Positions 8,615 through 17,447 are shown, counted from the stretch's first letter. The stretch: 64,000 nucleotides of DNA from Desulfobulbaceae bacterium BRH_c16a (GCA_000961725.1 LADS01000060.1:48299-112298), one strand, 5' to 3'. The notes: a model not told the origin generated them from the sequence alone. Made by a program: numbers and translations.

Positions 8615-9453
8615 GCCGCTTCCTGTCTGTTATCGATAAAGTGACTCAAGCTGGCAATATGACTCCGCTCCTCGCCGGCGATCTGCAGAAGGACTTTTTT
8701 CGCTTCCGAGTTGTCGCTGTCAGCCGCCGCCCGCATATAGAGATCGAGCGCCTGTGCCTCGATAGCCATGGCCAGTCCCAACACCTCCAGCTCCGAATCG
8801 AGATCGGTATGATAACGCTGAAGATACTCCTCGGTGGTCAACCCTCCTTCCATGGCCGGTTTGACAATTTTTGCAGAAAACTCCGACATGGTTATCTGCC
8901 GGCCGGTAAACTCGGAGTACAGTTGCACCAGTCTCTCCTGATGGAGGATTTCGATATCGGCAAGCTTGGCAAAAAGGGCTTTTGTTTCCTCTCCGGCAAC
9001 CTTCTCCTGCATCGAGATATAAAAATCCCGCAGCCCCATTTCCAGACCGAACCCGGTTACCATCGCGTCCTCGGCGTTTCCCGACCGAACGAAGAGATGC
9101 ATCCCGCTGTCCTCGGGCCCGATCGCCACCTCTTTTCCCCAGGACTTGATGCCACCGGTCAAATTGTAGATTTTGGTAAAGCCCCTCCCCGCCAGCATCT
9201 GCGCAGCTACCCGGCTGCGCCCGCCGATCGCTCAGTAAATGACCGTCGGTTTATCCCGGGCCAGCTCCTCCAGACGATTGTCAAGCTCGCCAAGCGGCAG
9301 CAGTTTCGCCCCCGGCAAGTGACCATTCGCATACTCTCTCGGTTGTCGAACATCGAGGAAGACAACCTCACCGTCAGGATTTTCGGTAACGAGGTTATTT
9401 GCCTCATCCCAGGTGATCGAAGAAACCGGGGTGAAAAACTGCATCCATTTCAT
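8611..9453 (-). CDS. Selenocysteine-containing rhodanese fused to a rubrerythrin-like ferritin domain
   Basis: One reading frame interrupted only by an in-frame TGA at 9232-9234. N-terminal rhodanese domain: MKWMQFFTPVSSITWDEANNLV..., VVFLDVRQPREYANGHLPGA. At codon 74 the active-site loop reads TVIY-U-AIGGRS, where rhodaneses have YC-x-x-G-x-RS, so UGA replaces the catalytic cysteine. The frame continues VAAQMLAGRGFTKIYNLTGGIKSW. A ferritin-like domain follows with E/ExxH pairs (ADIEILHQER, AMAIEAQAL, AGEERSH), as in rubrerythrins. A bacterial SECIS-like hairpin follows the UGA. Length is 280 residues. The start is uncertain: ATG at 9453 or 9465, neither with a good ribosome binding site. Likely chemistry is selenosulfur transfer or peroxide/thiol redox coupled to a diiron site (inference). 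Confidence 0.88.
9195..9234 (-). promoter_or_regulatory. Selenocysteine UGA and bacterial SECIS-like hairpin
   Basis: The UGA is at 9232-9234 on the reverse strand. Eleven bases after it, GCGCAGC (9214-9220) pairs perfectly with GCTGCGC (9201-9207), leaving the six-base loop CGGGTA that contains the GU expected in bacterial SECIS apices. The distance of about 20 bases from UGA to loop fits SelB-recognised elements (established knowledge of bacterial SECIS geometry). Confidence 0.8.
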
Positions 9454-9763
9454 GGTGGCCCCCATGGTGCTAATGATTATACTTGTTACCGGATTGGCCG
9501 GAATCGAAGCAAACCGGCAGCTTGGCAATAATGACGGAAAACCATGCGTTCGGGATACATCTTACACTGTTAGTCAGGCTCTTGTCCAATGGATCGTCGG
9601 CTTTTTCTTCATTTGCAGCCTTATTCAAGGGACATCGATCTGTCTCTCGCATTCAAAAAACCAAAAAGCACAAGCGATGAAAGCATGATTGCATTAGATT
9701 GTGCATATGCTACAATGAAGATTTCACTCTATATTTCCTCAATTCGACAAGGCTGACAAAGAT

Positions 9764-9974
9764 ATGGCTGAAGATACGGTGACAATGAAAATCGTCGTGG
9801 ATAATGAGGCAGGTCCCGGGTTTGTCGCGGAACATGGCTTTTCTTTATGGGTTGAGGCCTACGGCCTCAAGATTCTTTTCGATACCGGCCAGGGCAACTC
9901 AGCTCCATAATGCCACGGCGCTGAACATTGTCCCGCGCGAAGCCGATGTGCTGAGAACGAGAGGAAAAATATGA
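9764..9974 (+). pseudogene. Remnant of a metallo-beta-lactamase-fold hydrolase
   Basis: From ATG 9764 the frame encodes 48 residues (MKIVVDNEAGPGFVAEHGFSL..., GLKILFDTGQGN) and stops at 9908. One base out of frame, from 9900, the homology continues QLHNATALNIVPREADVL to a TGA at 9972. Together they are the N-terminal ~70 residues of the MBL subfamily that reads ...ILFDTGQG...LHNA...VLSHGHxDH. The coding stretch breaks off exactly before the metal-binding HxHxDH motif. The defect is thus a +1 frameshift plus loss of the rest. The second frame ends by ATGA overlap with the following peptidase, so the relic may still provide translation into that gene. Confidence 0.75.
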
Positions 9975-11356
9975 CCGGACAGACGCAGCGTAATATATAT
10001 CTGGACAAAAACTTCGACAGGTTTGTCGCACAACTGAGCGAGTGGCTGGCCATTCCGAGCATCAGCACCCTTTCCGAGAATCGTGAAGATGTCCGGAGAG
10101 CTGCTGAATGGGTCGAAAAACGACTTTTGGAAATTGGCTTCGCGGAACCTCGAATCGTCCCCACCGCCGGACATCCGCTGGTTTATGCCGAATGGCATAT
10201 CGACGACCGCCAGCCGACCCTTTTACTCTACGGTCACTACGATGTTCAGCCGGTCGACCCGCTGGCGGAATGGTTGTCGCCACCCTTCGAGCCAACCGTC
10301 CGTGACGGCAACATCTACTGCCGCGGGGCCTGCGACGACAAAGGCCAGGTCATGATAGTCCTGGCGGCTCTCGAGGCGTGGGTTAAAACGGAAGGCACGC
10401 TGCCGGTCAATGTCAAAATCCTCCTCGAAGGTGAAGAGGAAGCCGGCGGCGACTCCATTGCCGAGTATGTCCGGAAGAATCCGAACCTGCTCAAGGCAGA
10501 TGCGGTGCTCATCTGCGACACTCATATGGTAAGCCCCGAGCAACCGTCACTGGTTACCGGACTGCGCGGAATCCTGTACACTGAAATCACTGTAACAGGA
10601 GCCAAAACAGATCTACATTCCGGAAGTTACGGAGGAGTCGCACCCAACCCGCTGCATGCAATCTGTGTCTTGATCAGCCGCCTGAAAGGCGAGGACGGTG
10701 TGATTGCAATTCCGGAGCTTGCCGCGAATATTCCGATACCTTCGGCAACTGAAAAGCAATTCTGGCTGCGTGATTCCCTGCATATCGAAGCCGCCCTCCA
10801 TGCCGAAATGGGGGTTGAACACTGCGTCGGAGAAAAAAATTATCCGGCCTTGGAACGGATCGGCCTGCGGCCGACCCTTGAAGTCCACGGCATAAAGGGC
10901 GGCTTCACCGGCGAAGGAGCGAAAACCGTTATCCCGGCCCAGGCGACGGCAAAAGTCAGCATGCGCCTTCCGGCAAATCTCGACCCTCATACAGTATTCG
11001 GCTGGCTGGAGAAAGCGGTCTCCACCGATATGCCGAACGGCTACCGCGTGCGCATCACCAACCTCCATGCCGGTAAGGGTGTTGCAATAAATCCCGATAA
11101 TCCTTTTATCCGTGCCGCAGCCGACGCTCTTGCCGCGGAATACGGCGTTCAACCGATCTTTATGCGGGAAGGCGGGTCGATCCCCATCGCTGCGCTTTTT
11201 GCTGAAGTCTTGCGCATTCCGCTGGTCCTTATGGGCTTTGGCCTGCCCGACGACACCGTCCATGCCCCCAATGAAAAATTCAGTCTGAGCCAATTCCGCA
11301 AAGGCATGAAGACGGTCGCCGATTATCTGGCGCGTATCAGAAATTCCGGCATCTGA
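9971..11356 (+). CDS. M20 family metallopeptidase (dipeptidase-like)
   Basis: 461 residues, the usual length of M20/M28 dipeptidases. Metal and catalytic motifs are in place: LLLYGHYDVQP (HxD), CRGACDDKGQ (metal-bridging Asp), LLEGEEEAGG (catalytic and metal Glu), ICDTHM, and the C-terminal histidine in DDTVHAPNEKF. The insertion domain bears TGAKTDLHSGSYGG, typical of cytosolic non-specific dipeptidase relatives. It should hydrolyse short peptides or related amides in the cytoplasm with two zinc-type ions. GAGAGG lies before the ATG. It follows the MBL remnant by a 4-base overlap and is monocistronic as seen here; the TetR promoter begins about 50 bases after its stop. Confidence 0.93.
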   Translation: MTGQTQRNIYLDKNFDRFVAQLSEWLAIPSISTLSENREDVRRAAEWVEKRLLEIGFAEPRIVPTAGHPLVYAEWHIDDRQPTLLLYGHYDVQPVDPLAEWLSPPFEPTVRDGNIYCRGACDDKGQVMIVLAALEAWVKTEGTLPVNVKILLEGEEEAGGDSIAEYVRKNPNLLKADAVLICDTHMVSPEQPSLVTGLRGILYTEITVTGAKTDLHSGSYGGVAPNPLHAICVLISRLKGEDGVIAIPELAANIPIPSATEKQFWLRDSLHIEAALHAEMGVEHCVGEKNYPALERIGLRPTLEVHGIKGGFTGEGAKTVIPAQATAKVSMRLPANLDPHTVFGWLEKAVSTDMPNGYRVRITNLHAGKGVAINPDNPFIRAAADALAAEYGVQPIFMREGGSIPIAALFAEVLRIPLVLMGFGLPDDTVHAPNEKFSLSQFRKGMKTVADYLARIRNSGI

Positions 11357-11409
11357 TCATTTCGCCTTAACCGATTGTGATGATAATGATATTCTCGTTT
11401 ACATTTTCA

Positions 11410-11439
11410 TTGACCGACGGTCGGTCGTTATGCTATACA
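11410..11439 (+). promoter_or_regulatory. Promoter with TetR-type palindromic operator
   Basis: -35 TTGACC (11410-11415) and -10 TATACA (11434-11439) with an 18-base spacer. A perfect palindrome GACCGAC-G-GTCGGTC (11412-11426) covers the -35 box and spacer. Such ACCGAC/GTCGGT palindromes are typical TetR operators, and the next two genes encode TetR-type HTH proteins, so autorepression is likely. Confidence 0.75.
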
Positions 11440-11487
11440 GCTGCCGAATACATTGCTAAGCGATTAAGAAAAATAAGGATGAACACG

Positions 11488-11682
11488 ATGGAAACGACAA
11501 TTGCAGGTTCGGCAACGATACGACGAAAGATAATGGAGACGGCACGGTTTCTTTTCCGGCAGCAGGGTTTTGACCAGACCACTATCAGGGATATCACCGA
11601 GCAATTAGGCTTGAGCGAAACAGTCATCACCGGCTATTTTTCCTCAAAGGACGATCTGCTCGAGGCAGTATGGTCAGAGTAG
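11488..11682 (+). CDS. HTH-only TetR-type mini-regulator
   Basis: 64 residues (METTIAGSATIRRKIMETARFLFRQQG...) containing just the TetR DNA-binding domain: TTIRDITEQLGLSETVITGYFSSKDDLLEAVW, then a stop. AAGGA precedes this ATG; an ATG three codons earlier is possible. The C-terminal ligand-binding/dimerisation domain is absent and the end overlaps the following full-length TetR gene by 13 bases in another frame. Either it is a decayed duplicate kept for coupling, or a small DNA-binding protein that competes at the upstream palindrome. The sequence is clearly diverged from the downstream HTH, so it is not a recent duplication. Confidence 0.65.
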   Translation: METTIAGSATIRRKIMETARFLFRQQGFDQTTIRDITEQLGLSETVITGYFSSKDDLLEAVWSE

Positions 11683-12296
11683 TAAAGAAAGCCGAGGAGC
11701 GGCGTGAGGAAATAATCGAGGCGGCAAGTGAACTGTTTCTGGTCAAGGGGTATGACCGGACAACCATGAAGGACGTCATGGGACAGCTGCAGATCGCTAA
11801 AGGTACCATCTATCACTATTTCAAGTCCAAGGAAGAATTACTCGATGCGGTGCTCGATTCCCTTGTCGCTTCCCTGGTTCGGCAGATGCAGGAAATTCTT
11901 GACCGGTCACAGGGGAATGCCCTGGAAAGACTCAGGTATCTAATCCTGAACAGTGCTGCAGCAGATAGTCATGACCAGGAGATGCTCGACAATCTGCATC
12001 GCCCAGGCAATGCCGGCATGCATATCCGGCTGCTGGCGAAATTGATCAGCCTTCAGGCACCCCTCTACGGAAAATTGATCCGTCAAGGATGCGATGAAGG
12101 CATTTTTTCCACCAGATATCCCCTCGAAAGTGCCGAATTAATTCTCGCTGCCATTCAGTTTCTGACCGACATGGGTATTTACCCATGGACCGAAGAACAG
12201 CTGACCAGACGGATTATGGCCCTGCCGACATTGGTCGAAACTCAACTCAACGCCCCCGATGGCAGCTTCCGATTTCTGCTTGAGGTGCTCAAGTAA
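11670..12296 (+). CDS. TetR family transcriptional regulator
   Basis: 208 residues. N-terminal HTH: RREEIIEAASELFLVKGYDRTTMKDVMGQLQIAKGTIYHYFKSKEELLDAV, a textbook TetR_N domain. The C-terminal helical domain (~80-205) is variable, as expected for ligand binding. It starts inside the end of the HTH-only gene and shares its promoter/operator. The gene ends 39 bases before an outer-membrane protein gene read in the same direction, so control of that protein and of itself is likely. The inducer is unknown. Confidence 0.92.
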   Translation: MVRVVKKAEERREEIIEAASELFLVKGYDRTTMKDVMGQLQIAKGTIYHYFKSKEELLDAVLDSLVASLVRQMQEILDRSQGNALERLRYLILNSAAADSHDQEMLDNLHRPGNAGMHIRLLAKLISLQAPLYGKLIRQGCDEGIFSTRYPLESAELILAAIQFLTDMGIYPWTEEQLTRRIMALPTLVETQLNAPDGSFRFLLEVLK

Positions 12297-12335
12297 CCCT
12301 TCCCTGCCACAACAAATAAAAAAGGAACTTAAAAA

Positions 12336-13307
12336 ATGAAAAAATACTTTGTACTTGTTGGACTCATCCACCTCGCCTTCTGTCTGGAGGCGGCTGCCGC
12401 CCCTGAAAATGAAAAAAACAGTATCGAAGGCAGTGTCGGGATCGGAGCAATGATCATCAACCTCAGTGACAATCTTAATCCTGACGGTTCGGATAAACGG
12501 CTGGATAGCCTGAACTCCACAGCCGACAAGGAATTGACGGTTATCCCCTTTATTCTGCCTGAGTTTGTATACGACATCGGCGAACCGGACGGGACAAAGC
12601 TCTATCTCAACACTCGGCCTGCTCTTGAGGAAGTGGGCGGCTTTGCCATAAATATCGGCGGCTCACATCCTCTCGCCGATGTCGGGATGGTCGATGTCAG
12701 CGTCTTCCTCGCCCCCATCGAGAAAGTCTACAAAGACCCCTATCTCACCGACACAGCAAGAGAATCGACCTCAAGCACCAAATTCGGTACAAAAGTTGCC
12801 TTGAACAAAATTCTTGGAACCGAACTGGGCATGAGTGCGGTGTATATGAATAACGATGTCGACGACGATGTAATCGGCAAACTGCAGCCCGATCTGGCCC
12901 GCGATGGTGCTGTCTATGCCTTCACTGCCGAGTACAGCCTCTTCTCCTCGCCAACATTTGAACTGAAACCGCGTTTCACCGTCAGTAAAGGCGAGTATGA
13001 CGGCGAGAGCAACTCCTTTTTCAAGAGCAAAATCGATTTCGAGGTCCGCTACACCATCGACAGATTGACATTTTTGCCGCAGGTTTCTTACAGCCACTCC
13101 ACATACGATAAAATCGATCCGATTTTTGCCGAAACCCGCAAGAACGACGGCTACGGCGCCATGATGATAGTGAGCTATGCCACCCCGTTCAATCTCGAGG
13201 ATTGGGCGCTGCAAGGCCTTATCGGCTACGGCAGGGGAGAAAGCAACATCGCTTTCTATGACAACGAATCGGTGAGTGGCGGAATCTTCATGACCTACCG
13301 GTTCTAA
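12336..13307 (+). CDS. DUF2860-type outer-membrane beta-barrel protein
   Basis: 323 residues with a Sec signal peptide (MKKYFVLVGLIHLAFCLEAAAA). The remainder alternates polar and hydrophobic residues in strands and ends in TYRF, the aromatic C-terminus recognised by the BAM machinery. Blocks such as YKDPYLTD..RESTSS, NKILGTELGMSAVYMNND and GESNIAFYDNE resemble DUF2860 proteins (recalled from the family, not searched). AAGGAA precedes the ATG. The neighbouring TetR pair suggests inducible expression, perhaps as a channel for a hydrophobic substrate; this is inference. Confidence 0.78.
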   Translation: MKKYFVLVGLIHLAFCLEAAAAPENEKNSIEGSVGIGAMIINLSDNLNPDGSDKRLDSLNSTADKELTVIPFILPEFVYDIGEPDGTKLYLNTRPALEEVGGFAINIGGSHPLADVGMVDVSVFLAPIEKVYKDPYLTDTARESTSSTKFGTKVALNKILGTELGMSAVYMNNDVDDDVIGKLQPDLARDGAVYAFTAEYSLFSSPTFELKPRFTVSKGEYDGESNSFFKSKIDFEVRYTIDRLTFLPQVSYSHSTYDKIDPIFAETRKNDGYGAMMIVSYATPFNLEDWALQGLIGYGRGESNIAFYDNESVSGGIFMTYRF

Positions 13308-13330
13308 CCGTTGTCGAAAATAGCTTGATC

Positions 13331-13366
13331 AGGGCAATGCTGGAATCTCTTGTCAGCAATTGCCCT
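13331..13366 (+). terminator. Stem-loop after the DUF2860 gene
   Basis: AGGGCAATGCTG pairs with CAGCAATTGCCCT (one bulged T) around an 11-base loop, 24 bases after the stop codon. No uridine tract directly follows, so terminator function is probable by position only. The rest of the 384-base gap to the next start codon holds a sigma-54 promoter and nothing else recognised. Confidence 0.5.
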
Positions 13367-13597
13367 TGACGCCATTTTCACGCCATCTTCCTACATTTTC
13401 GCAAGGCCGCCCGGGTATTTTTAACATTTTTGTCCATTTTTTACCGGCCGGCACTTCCCGCTTCCGAAAGAGTACGACTTTTGCTTAAATTCCCCTGGTA
13501 ATCAGTAAATACCTCGCTGCATCAAGATATTACCACATATTATCCCTGACAAAAGGACGCCACTGTTCGGCGTTCTGCAGGAGCCCCATCGCCACAT

Positions 13598-13613
13598 TGG
13601 CATATGTTTTGCT
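13598..13613 (+). promoter_or_regulatory. Sigma-54 promoter of the ammonium transporter fusion
   Basis: TGGCATATGTTTTGCT: GG at 13599-13600 and GC at 13611-13612, exactly ten bases apart, as in the consensus TGGCAC-N5-TTGCW. Transcription would begin near 13624, about 68 bases before the preferred ATG at 13692. Sigma-54 control is the norm for amt genes under nitrogen limitation (established), which supports the site. Confidence 0.75.
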
Positions 13614-13691
13614 TTGGCAATCCTGTTCTTCGCACCCGCGAAAAACAGGCGAAGATTTTTCTTCAAGGAAGCCAAAAGGAAACTCGACACT

Positions 13692-16600
13692 ATGGAAGAG
13701 AGAATGATCGACACATTCTGGGTAGTGATTGCCGCAACCCTGGTTTTTCTCATGCAACCCGGATTCATGTGCCTGGAATCGGGACTGACCAGATCAAAAA
13801 ATTCCATCAACGTAGCAGTTAAAAATCTTGCGGATTTCATTCTCTCCGTCCTTCTCTTCTGGGCTCTGGGGTATGGATTGATGTTCGGTGCGTCGCATGC
13901 CGGGATAGTCGGAACCACCCATTTTTCCACCGACTTCGGCGAGGATTATCGACTGGCCACATTTTTCTTTTTTCAGATGATGTTCTGCGGTACCGCCACA
14001 ACCATCTTTTCCGGGGCGGTGGCGGAGAGGATGAAGTTTTCTTCATACCTCATAGTCGTGCTGCTGCTTTCAACTGCGATCTATCCCCTGTTCGGGCATT
14101 GGGCCTGGAATGGTTTCGACCGTGGCACCCCCTCCGGGTGGCTGGGGAGCAACGGCTTCGTCGATTTTGCCGGTTCCACCGTGGTTCACAGCGTCGGCGG
14201 CTGGGTCGCTCTTGCCGTATTGCTGATTATCGGCCCACGAATGCACCGGTTCGGCAAGGATTGCAGTTTTTACGGCTTCAGCGGCAGCAACCTTCCCCTC
14301 TCGGTGCTAGGGACCCTTCTGCTGTGGATCGGCTGGATCGGGTTCAACGGCGGCAGCACCCTTGCCATGAACGGCAATGTCCCGCGAATAATCGCCTATA
14401 CTACACTTGCGGGCGCGGCCGGGGCTCTCGCCAACCTGTCGATCGGCTATTTTATTAACAGAGTGCCGAGAGTTCCCTTTCTCATTAACGGCTCACTGGG
14501 CGGCCTCGTCGCCATCACCGCCGGCTGTCACTGTGTCGATGCGATGGGTGCGGTGACCATCGGGGCTGTGGCCGGGGTGATCTGCTTTGCCACCGAGATC
14601 CTCCTTATTCGGGTCAAAATTGACGACGCCGTCGGCGCAGTTCCGGTACACCTCGCCTGTGGCATCTGGGGTACCCTGGCCGTAGCCCTGTTCGGCGCCC
14701 CCGAACTTATCGGCACCGGGCTTTCTCTTCCAGACCAGATCTTTGCTCAACTTAAAGGCATCCTGGCCGCCTTTCTCATCGCCTTTCTCCTGCCATTTAC
14801 CGTCTTTCGCCAAATAAACAGGTTCTTCCCTTTTCGGGTCTCTGCCGAAGACGAACATAATGGTTTAAACTATTCCGAACACGGGGCGACGACCGAACTC
14901 ATCGAGCTCTGCCAGGCCATGGACAGGCAGGTGGAATCGCGCAACCTTTCGATGCGGATGCCGGTCGAACCTTTTACCGAAGTGGGGCTTATCGCCGCCC
15001 GCCACAACCAGATAATGGACTCCCTCGAAACAGCTTTGTCCCATACCGAGGCCGTAGTCAACCTGGCCAATGATGCAATCGTCACTTTTGTCCGGGACAG
15101 TCTGGAGATAATCAATATCAACCCAAGCGGCAGATTGATGTTCGGTTTTGCCGATGGTCGGCCCGGCGCCATGATCCGCCTGCCCGATCTCTTTGCGCGC
15201 TTCGATCACCGCAATGAGCAGATTCGGCTCTGGCGCGGCGAAACTATAGAAACCCTCGGCCGAAAGACGAGCGGTAATTCCTTTCCGATGCAGGCAGTCA
15301 TCACCGAAGCCGGCAGAGGAGAACACACTTTTTGCATCGGCACCTTCAGGGATATCACCGAACTGCGGGAGAGGGAGCGGTCACTGCGGGAATCGGAGCT
15401 GAGATACCGTGACTTGTTTGAAAATATCGGGGTGGCTACCATCATGATCGAGGCCGATGCCACTCTGGCAATGGTCAACCACGAGGCCGAACTCCTCTCC
15501 GGATATTCCAAGCAGGAAATGGAACACACAATGACCTTTCCCGAGCTTCTGCCTGAGTCCGACACCGAACGGCTGCGCTATCACTCTTTGCGAAAAATAC
15601 CTCCGCAAGGTGCGGCAAATTCATATGAGGGCAAGCTTCGAGACTGCAACGGCCGCATGATACCGGTGTATGTCAATGTCTCGGCAATACCCGGCACGGA
15701 CCGGACGGTGGCGACAATCATCGATCTCTCCGAGCTTCGCCTCACCCAGAGTTCCCTGACCAGGCAACGGGCCTTTTTCCTCCAGCTCTTCGACGGTTCT
15801 TCGCAGGCCATCGTCGCCCTGGACAAGAATAGACAAATACTGCATGTCAATAAAGGATTCGAGCAACTGTTCGGCTACCGGGAGGATGAAATTCGAGGAA
15901 TGGTTGTTGGCGATGTAGTCGTTCCCAGCGACCGGAGAGAAGAAGTCGAGGTCATCAGCAAGACCGTGCTGAGCGGAAATTTCGTAAAAAAGGAAACCCT
16001 GCGACAACGCAAGGACGGCAGTCTGATCCCGGTTTCGATGCTCGGCTTTCCGATCAAAGTCGACGACGCCCTGGAAGGAATCTTTTACATCTACGAGGAT
16101 ATCTCGGAGCGAAAGGCTTTCGAAGAGCAACTCTACAGGCAGGCATTTTTCGACGGACTTACCGATATTCCAAACAGAATCCTGTTCATGGAGCGTTTGA
16201 ATCGAGCCCTTGAGCGAAGAAAAAGGCGGGATGACTTCAATTTTGCCGTGCTTCTCATCGATCTCGACCGATTCAAATGGATAAATGACAGCCTCGGCCA
16301 TCTGACCGGTGACGATCTGCTGCAAAAGGTTTCCCAGCGATTTCTTTCGTGTGTCCGATCGGGTGATACGGTCGCCCGACTGGGCGGAGATGAATTTGCC
16401 ATCCTGATCGAGGAATTTGAAAAATCTTCTCAGGTCATAGAAATAGCGAACCGCTTGCAAAAAGAAGCCCAGACTCCCTTTTTCATCGGCGCTACCGACG
16501 TTCATATCAGTGCGAGTATCGGCATTGTTCTGAATACCGCCGCCTATGACTCAACCGAAGCCATTCTTCGCGATGCAGACATCGCCATGTACCGGGCAAA

Positions 16601-17444
16601 AGAACTAGGCAAGGCGCGATTCCAGGTATTTAACCGGAAGCTTCATATGCAGGCGTCGGAGGCGCTGCAACTGGAAAACGATTTACGTGAGGCAATAACT
16701 GCCGGACACCTGCGTCTTGACTATCAACCGATTATTTCCATTCCCGAAAAAAAACTCATCGCCTTTGAGGCGCTGGTTCGCTGGCTTCATCCCGAGAAAG
16801 GTTTGATCGGCCCGGAGAAATTTATTCCGATAGCGGAAGAAACCGGACTGATCATTCCCCTGGGCGAGTGGGTACTGGCGGAAGCCTGCCGGCAACTGAA
16901 GAGCTGGCAGACGACTCTTCCGGGAGCAACCCATCTGAAAATCAATGTCAACATTTCCGCCAAACAATTCCTCCAGAACAACCTGGTGGCCACGGTGCTG
17001 CATCATCTCGAACAGACCGGACTCGACCCACGTTGCCTGAAACTCGAATTGACGGAAAGCACAATCATGGAGGGCGGGCGTCATTCGGTGGATCGATTCA
17101 ATCGGCTGAAAGAAATCGGTGTGAAACTGGCAATCGATGATTTCGGTACGGGATACTCGTCTCTTTCCTCTTTGCAGCAACTGCCGATCGATGAATTGAA
17201 GATTGATCGATCCTTTATCGGCAGGCTTGAACAGAGTGACCAGAGCAAGGCCATCGTCCGGACGATCATCGCCCTTGCCCGGACGCTCGGCCTGGGGATT
17301 GTCGCCGAAGGCGTTGAGAAACTCGAGCAGCTCGCCTGTCTGGAATCGATGCAGTGCGATGCAGTGCAAGGCTACTTGTTTTCCCCGCCGGTCCAGGCCG
17401 AAAAGGTGTCGGCAAGAGTTGCCGACTATTTTCCCGGAGGATAA
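13692..17444 (+). CDS. Ammonium transporter fused to PAS, GGDEF and EAL domains
   Basis: 1250 residues from ATG 13692; an upstream in-frame ATG would precede the sigma-54 transcript start, and AAAGGAAA lies before 13692. Residues ~1-400 are a complete Amt/AmtB channel: MCLESGLTRSKN, FAGSTVVHSVGGW and VPVHLACGIWG supply the twin pore histidines, preceded by the conserved Asp in VDFAGS. A linker (~400-460) and about three PAS modules (to ~840) follow. The GGDEF domain has an intact GGDEF at 898-902; the EAL domain has E1026-A-L, ELTES and IDDFGTGYSS, so both cyclase and phosphodiesterase signatures are intact. It should report ammonium transport or occupancy through cyclic-di-GMP. Amt-sensor fusions are known; net enzyme direction is unknown. 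Confidence 0.93.
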   Translation: MEERMIDTFWVVIAATLVFLMQPGFMCLESGLTRSKNSINVAVKNLADFILSVLLFWALGYGLMFGASHAGIVGTTHFSTDFGEDYRLATFFFFQMMFCGTATTIFSGAVAERMKFSSYLIVVLLLSTAIYPLFGHWAWNGFDRGTPSGWLGSNGFVDFAGSTVVHSVGGWVALAVLLIIGPRMHRFGKDCSFYGFSGSNLPLSVLGTLLLWIGWIGFNGGSTLAMNGNVPRIIAYTTLAGAAGALANLSIGYFINRVPRVPFLINGSLGGLVAITAGCHCVDAMGAVTIGAVAGVICFATEILLIRVKIDDAVGAVPVHLACGIWGTLAVALFGAPELIGTGLSLPDQIFAQLKGILAAFLIAFLLPFTVFRQINRFFPFRVSAEDEHNGLNYSEHGATTELIELCQAMDRQVESRNLSMRMPVEPFTEVGLIAARHNQIMDSLETALSHTEAVVNLANDAIVTFVRDSLEIININPSGRLMFGFADGRPGAMIRLPDLFARFDHRNEQIRLWRGETIETLGRKTSGNSFPMQAVITEAGRGEHTFCIGTFRDITELRERERSLRESELRYRDLFENIGVATIMIEADATLAMVNHEAELLSGYSKQEMEHTMTFPELLPESDTERLRYHSLRKIPPQGAANSYEGKLRDCNGRMIPVYVNVSAIPGTDRTVATIIDLSELRLTQSSLTRQRAFFLQLFDGSSQAIVALDKNRQILHVNKGFEQLFGYREDEIRGMVVGDVVVPSDRREEVEVISKTVLSGNFVKKETLRQRKDGSLIPVSMLGFPIKVDDALEGIFYIYEDISERKAFEEQLYRQAFFDGLTDIPNRILFMERLNRALERRKRRDDFNFAVLLIDLDRFKWINDSLGHLTGDDLLQKVSQRFLSCVRSGDTVARLGGDEFAILIEEFEKSSQVIEIANRLQKEAQTPFFIGATDVHISASIGIVLNTAAYDSTEAILRDADIAMYRAKELGKARFQVFNRKLHMQASEALQLENDLREAITAGHLRLDYQPIISIPEKKLIAFEALVRWLHPEKGLIGPEKFIPIAEETGLIIPLGEWVLAEACRQLKSWQTTLPGATHLKINVNISAKQFLQNNLVATVLHHLEQTGLDPRCLKLELTESTIMEGGRHSVDRFNRLKEIGVKLAIDDFGTGYSSLSSLQQLPIDELKIDRSFIGRLEQSDQSKAIVRTIIALARTLGLGIVAEGVEKLEQLACLESMQCDAVQGYLFSPPVQAEKVSARVADYFPGG

Positions 17445-17447
17445 CTC

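Noticed and set aside
9232..9528. Separate short rhodanese gene ending in TGA
   Set aside because: The frame continues without shift through the active-site loop and the rest of the rhodanese domain, and a SECIS-like hairpin follows. Treated as one selenoprotein.
13614..13691. Upstream start for the Amt fusion
   Set aside because: It lies at the sigma-54 promoter itself, before the predicted transcription start, and adds residues not found in Amt proteins.
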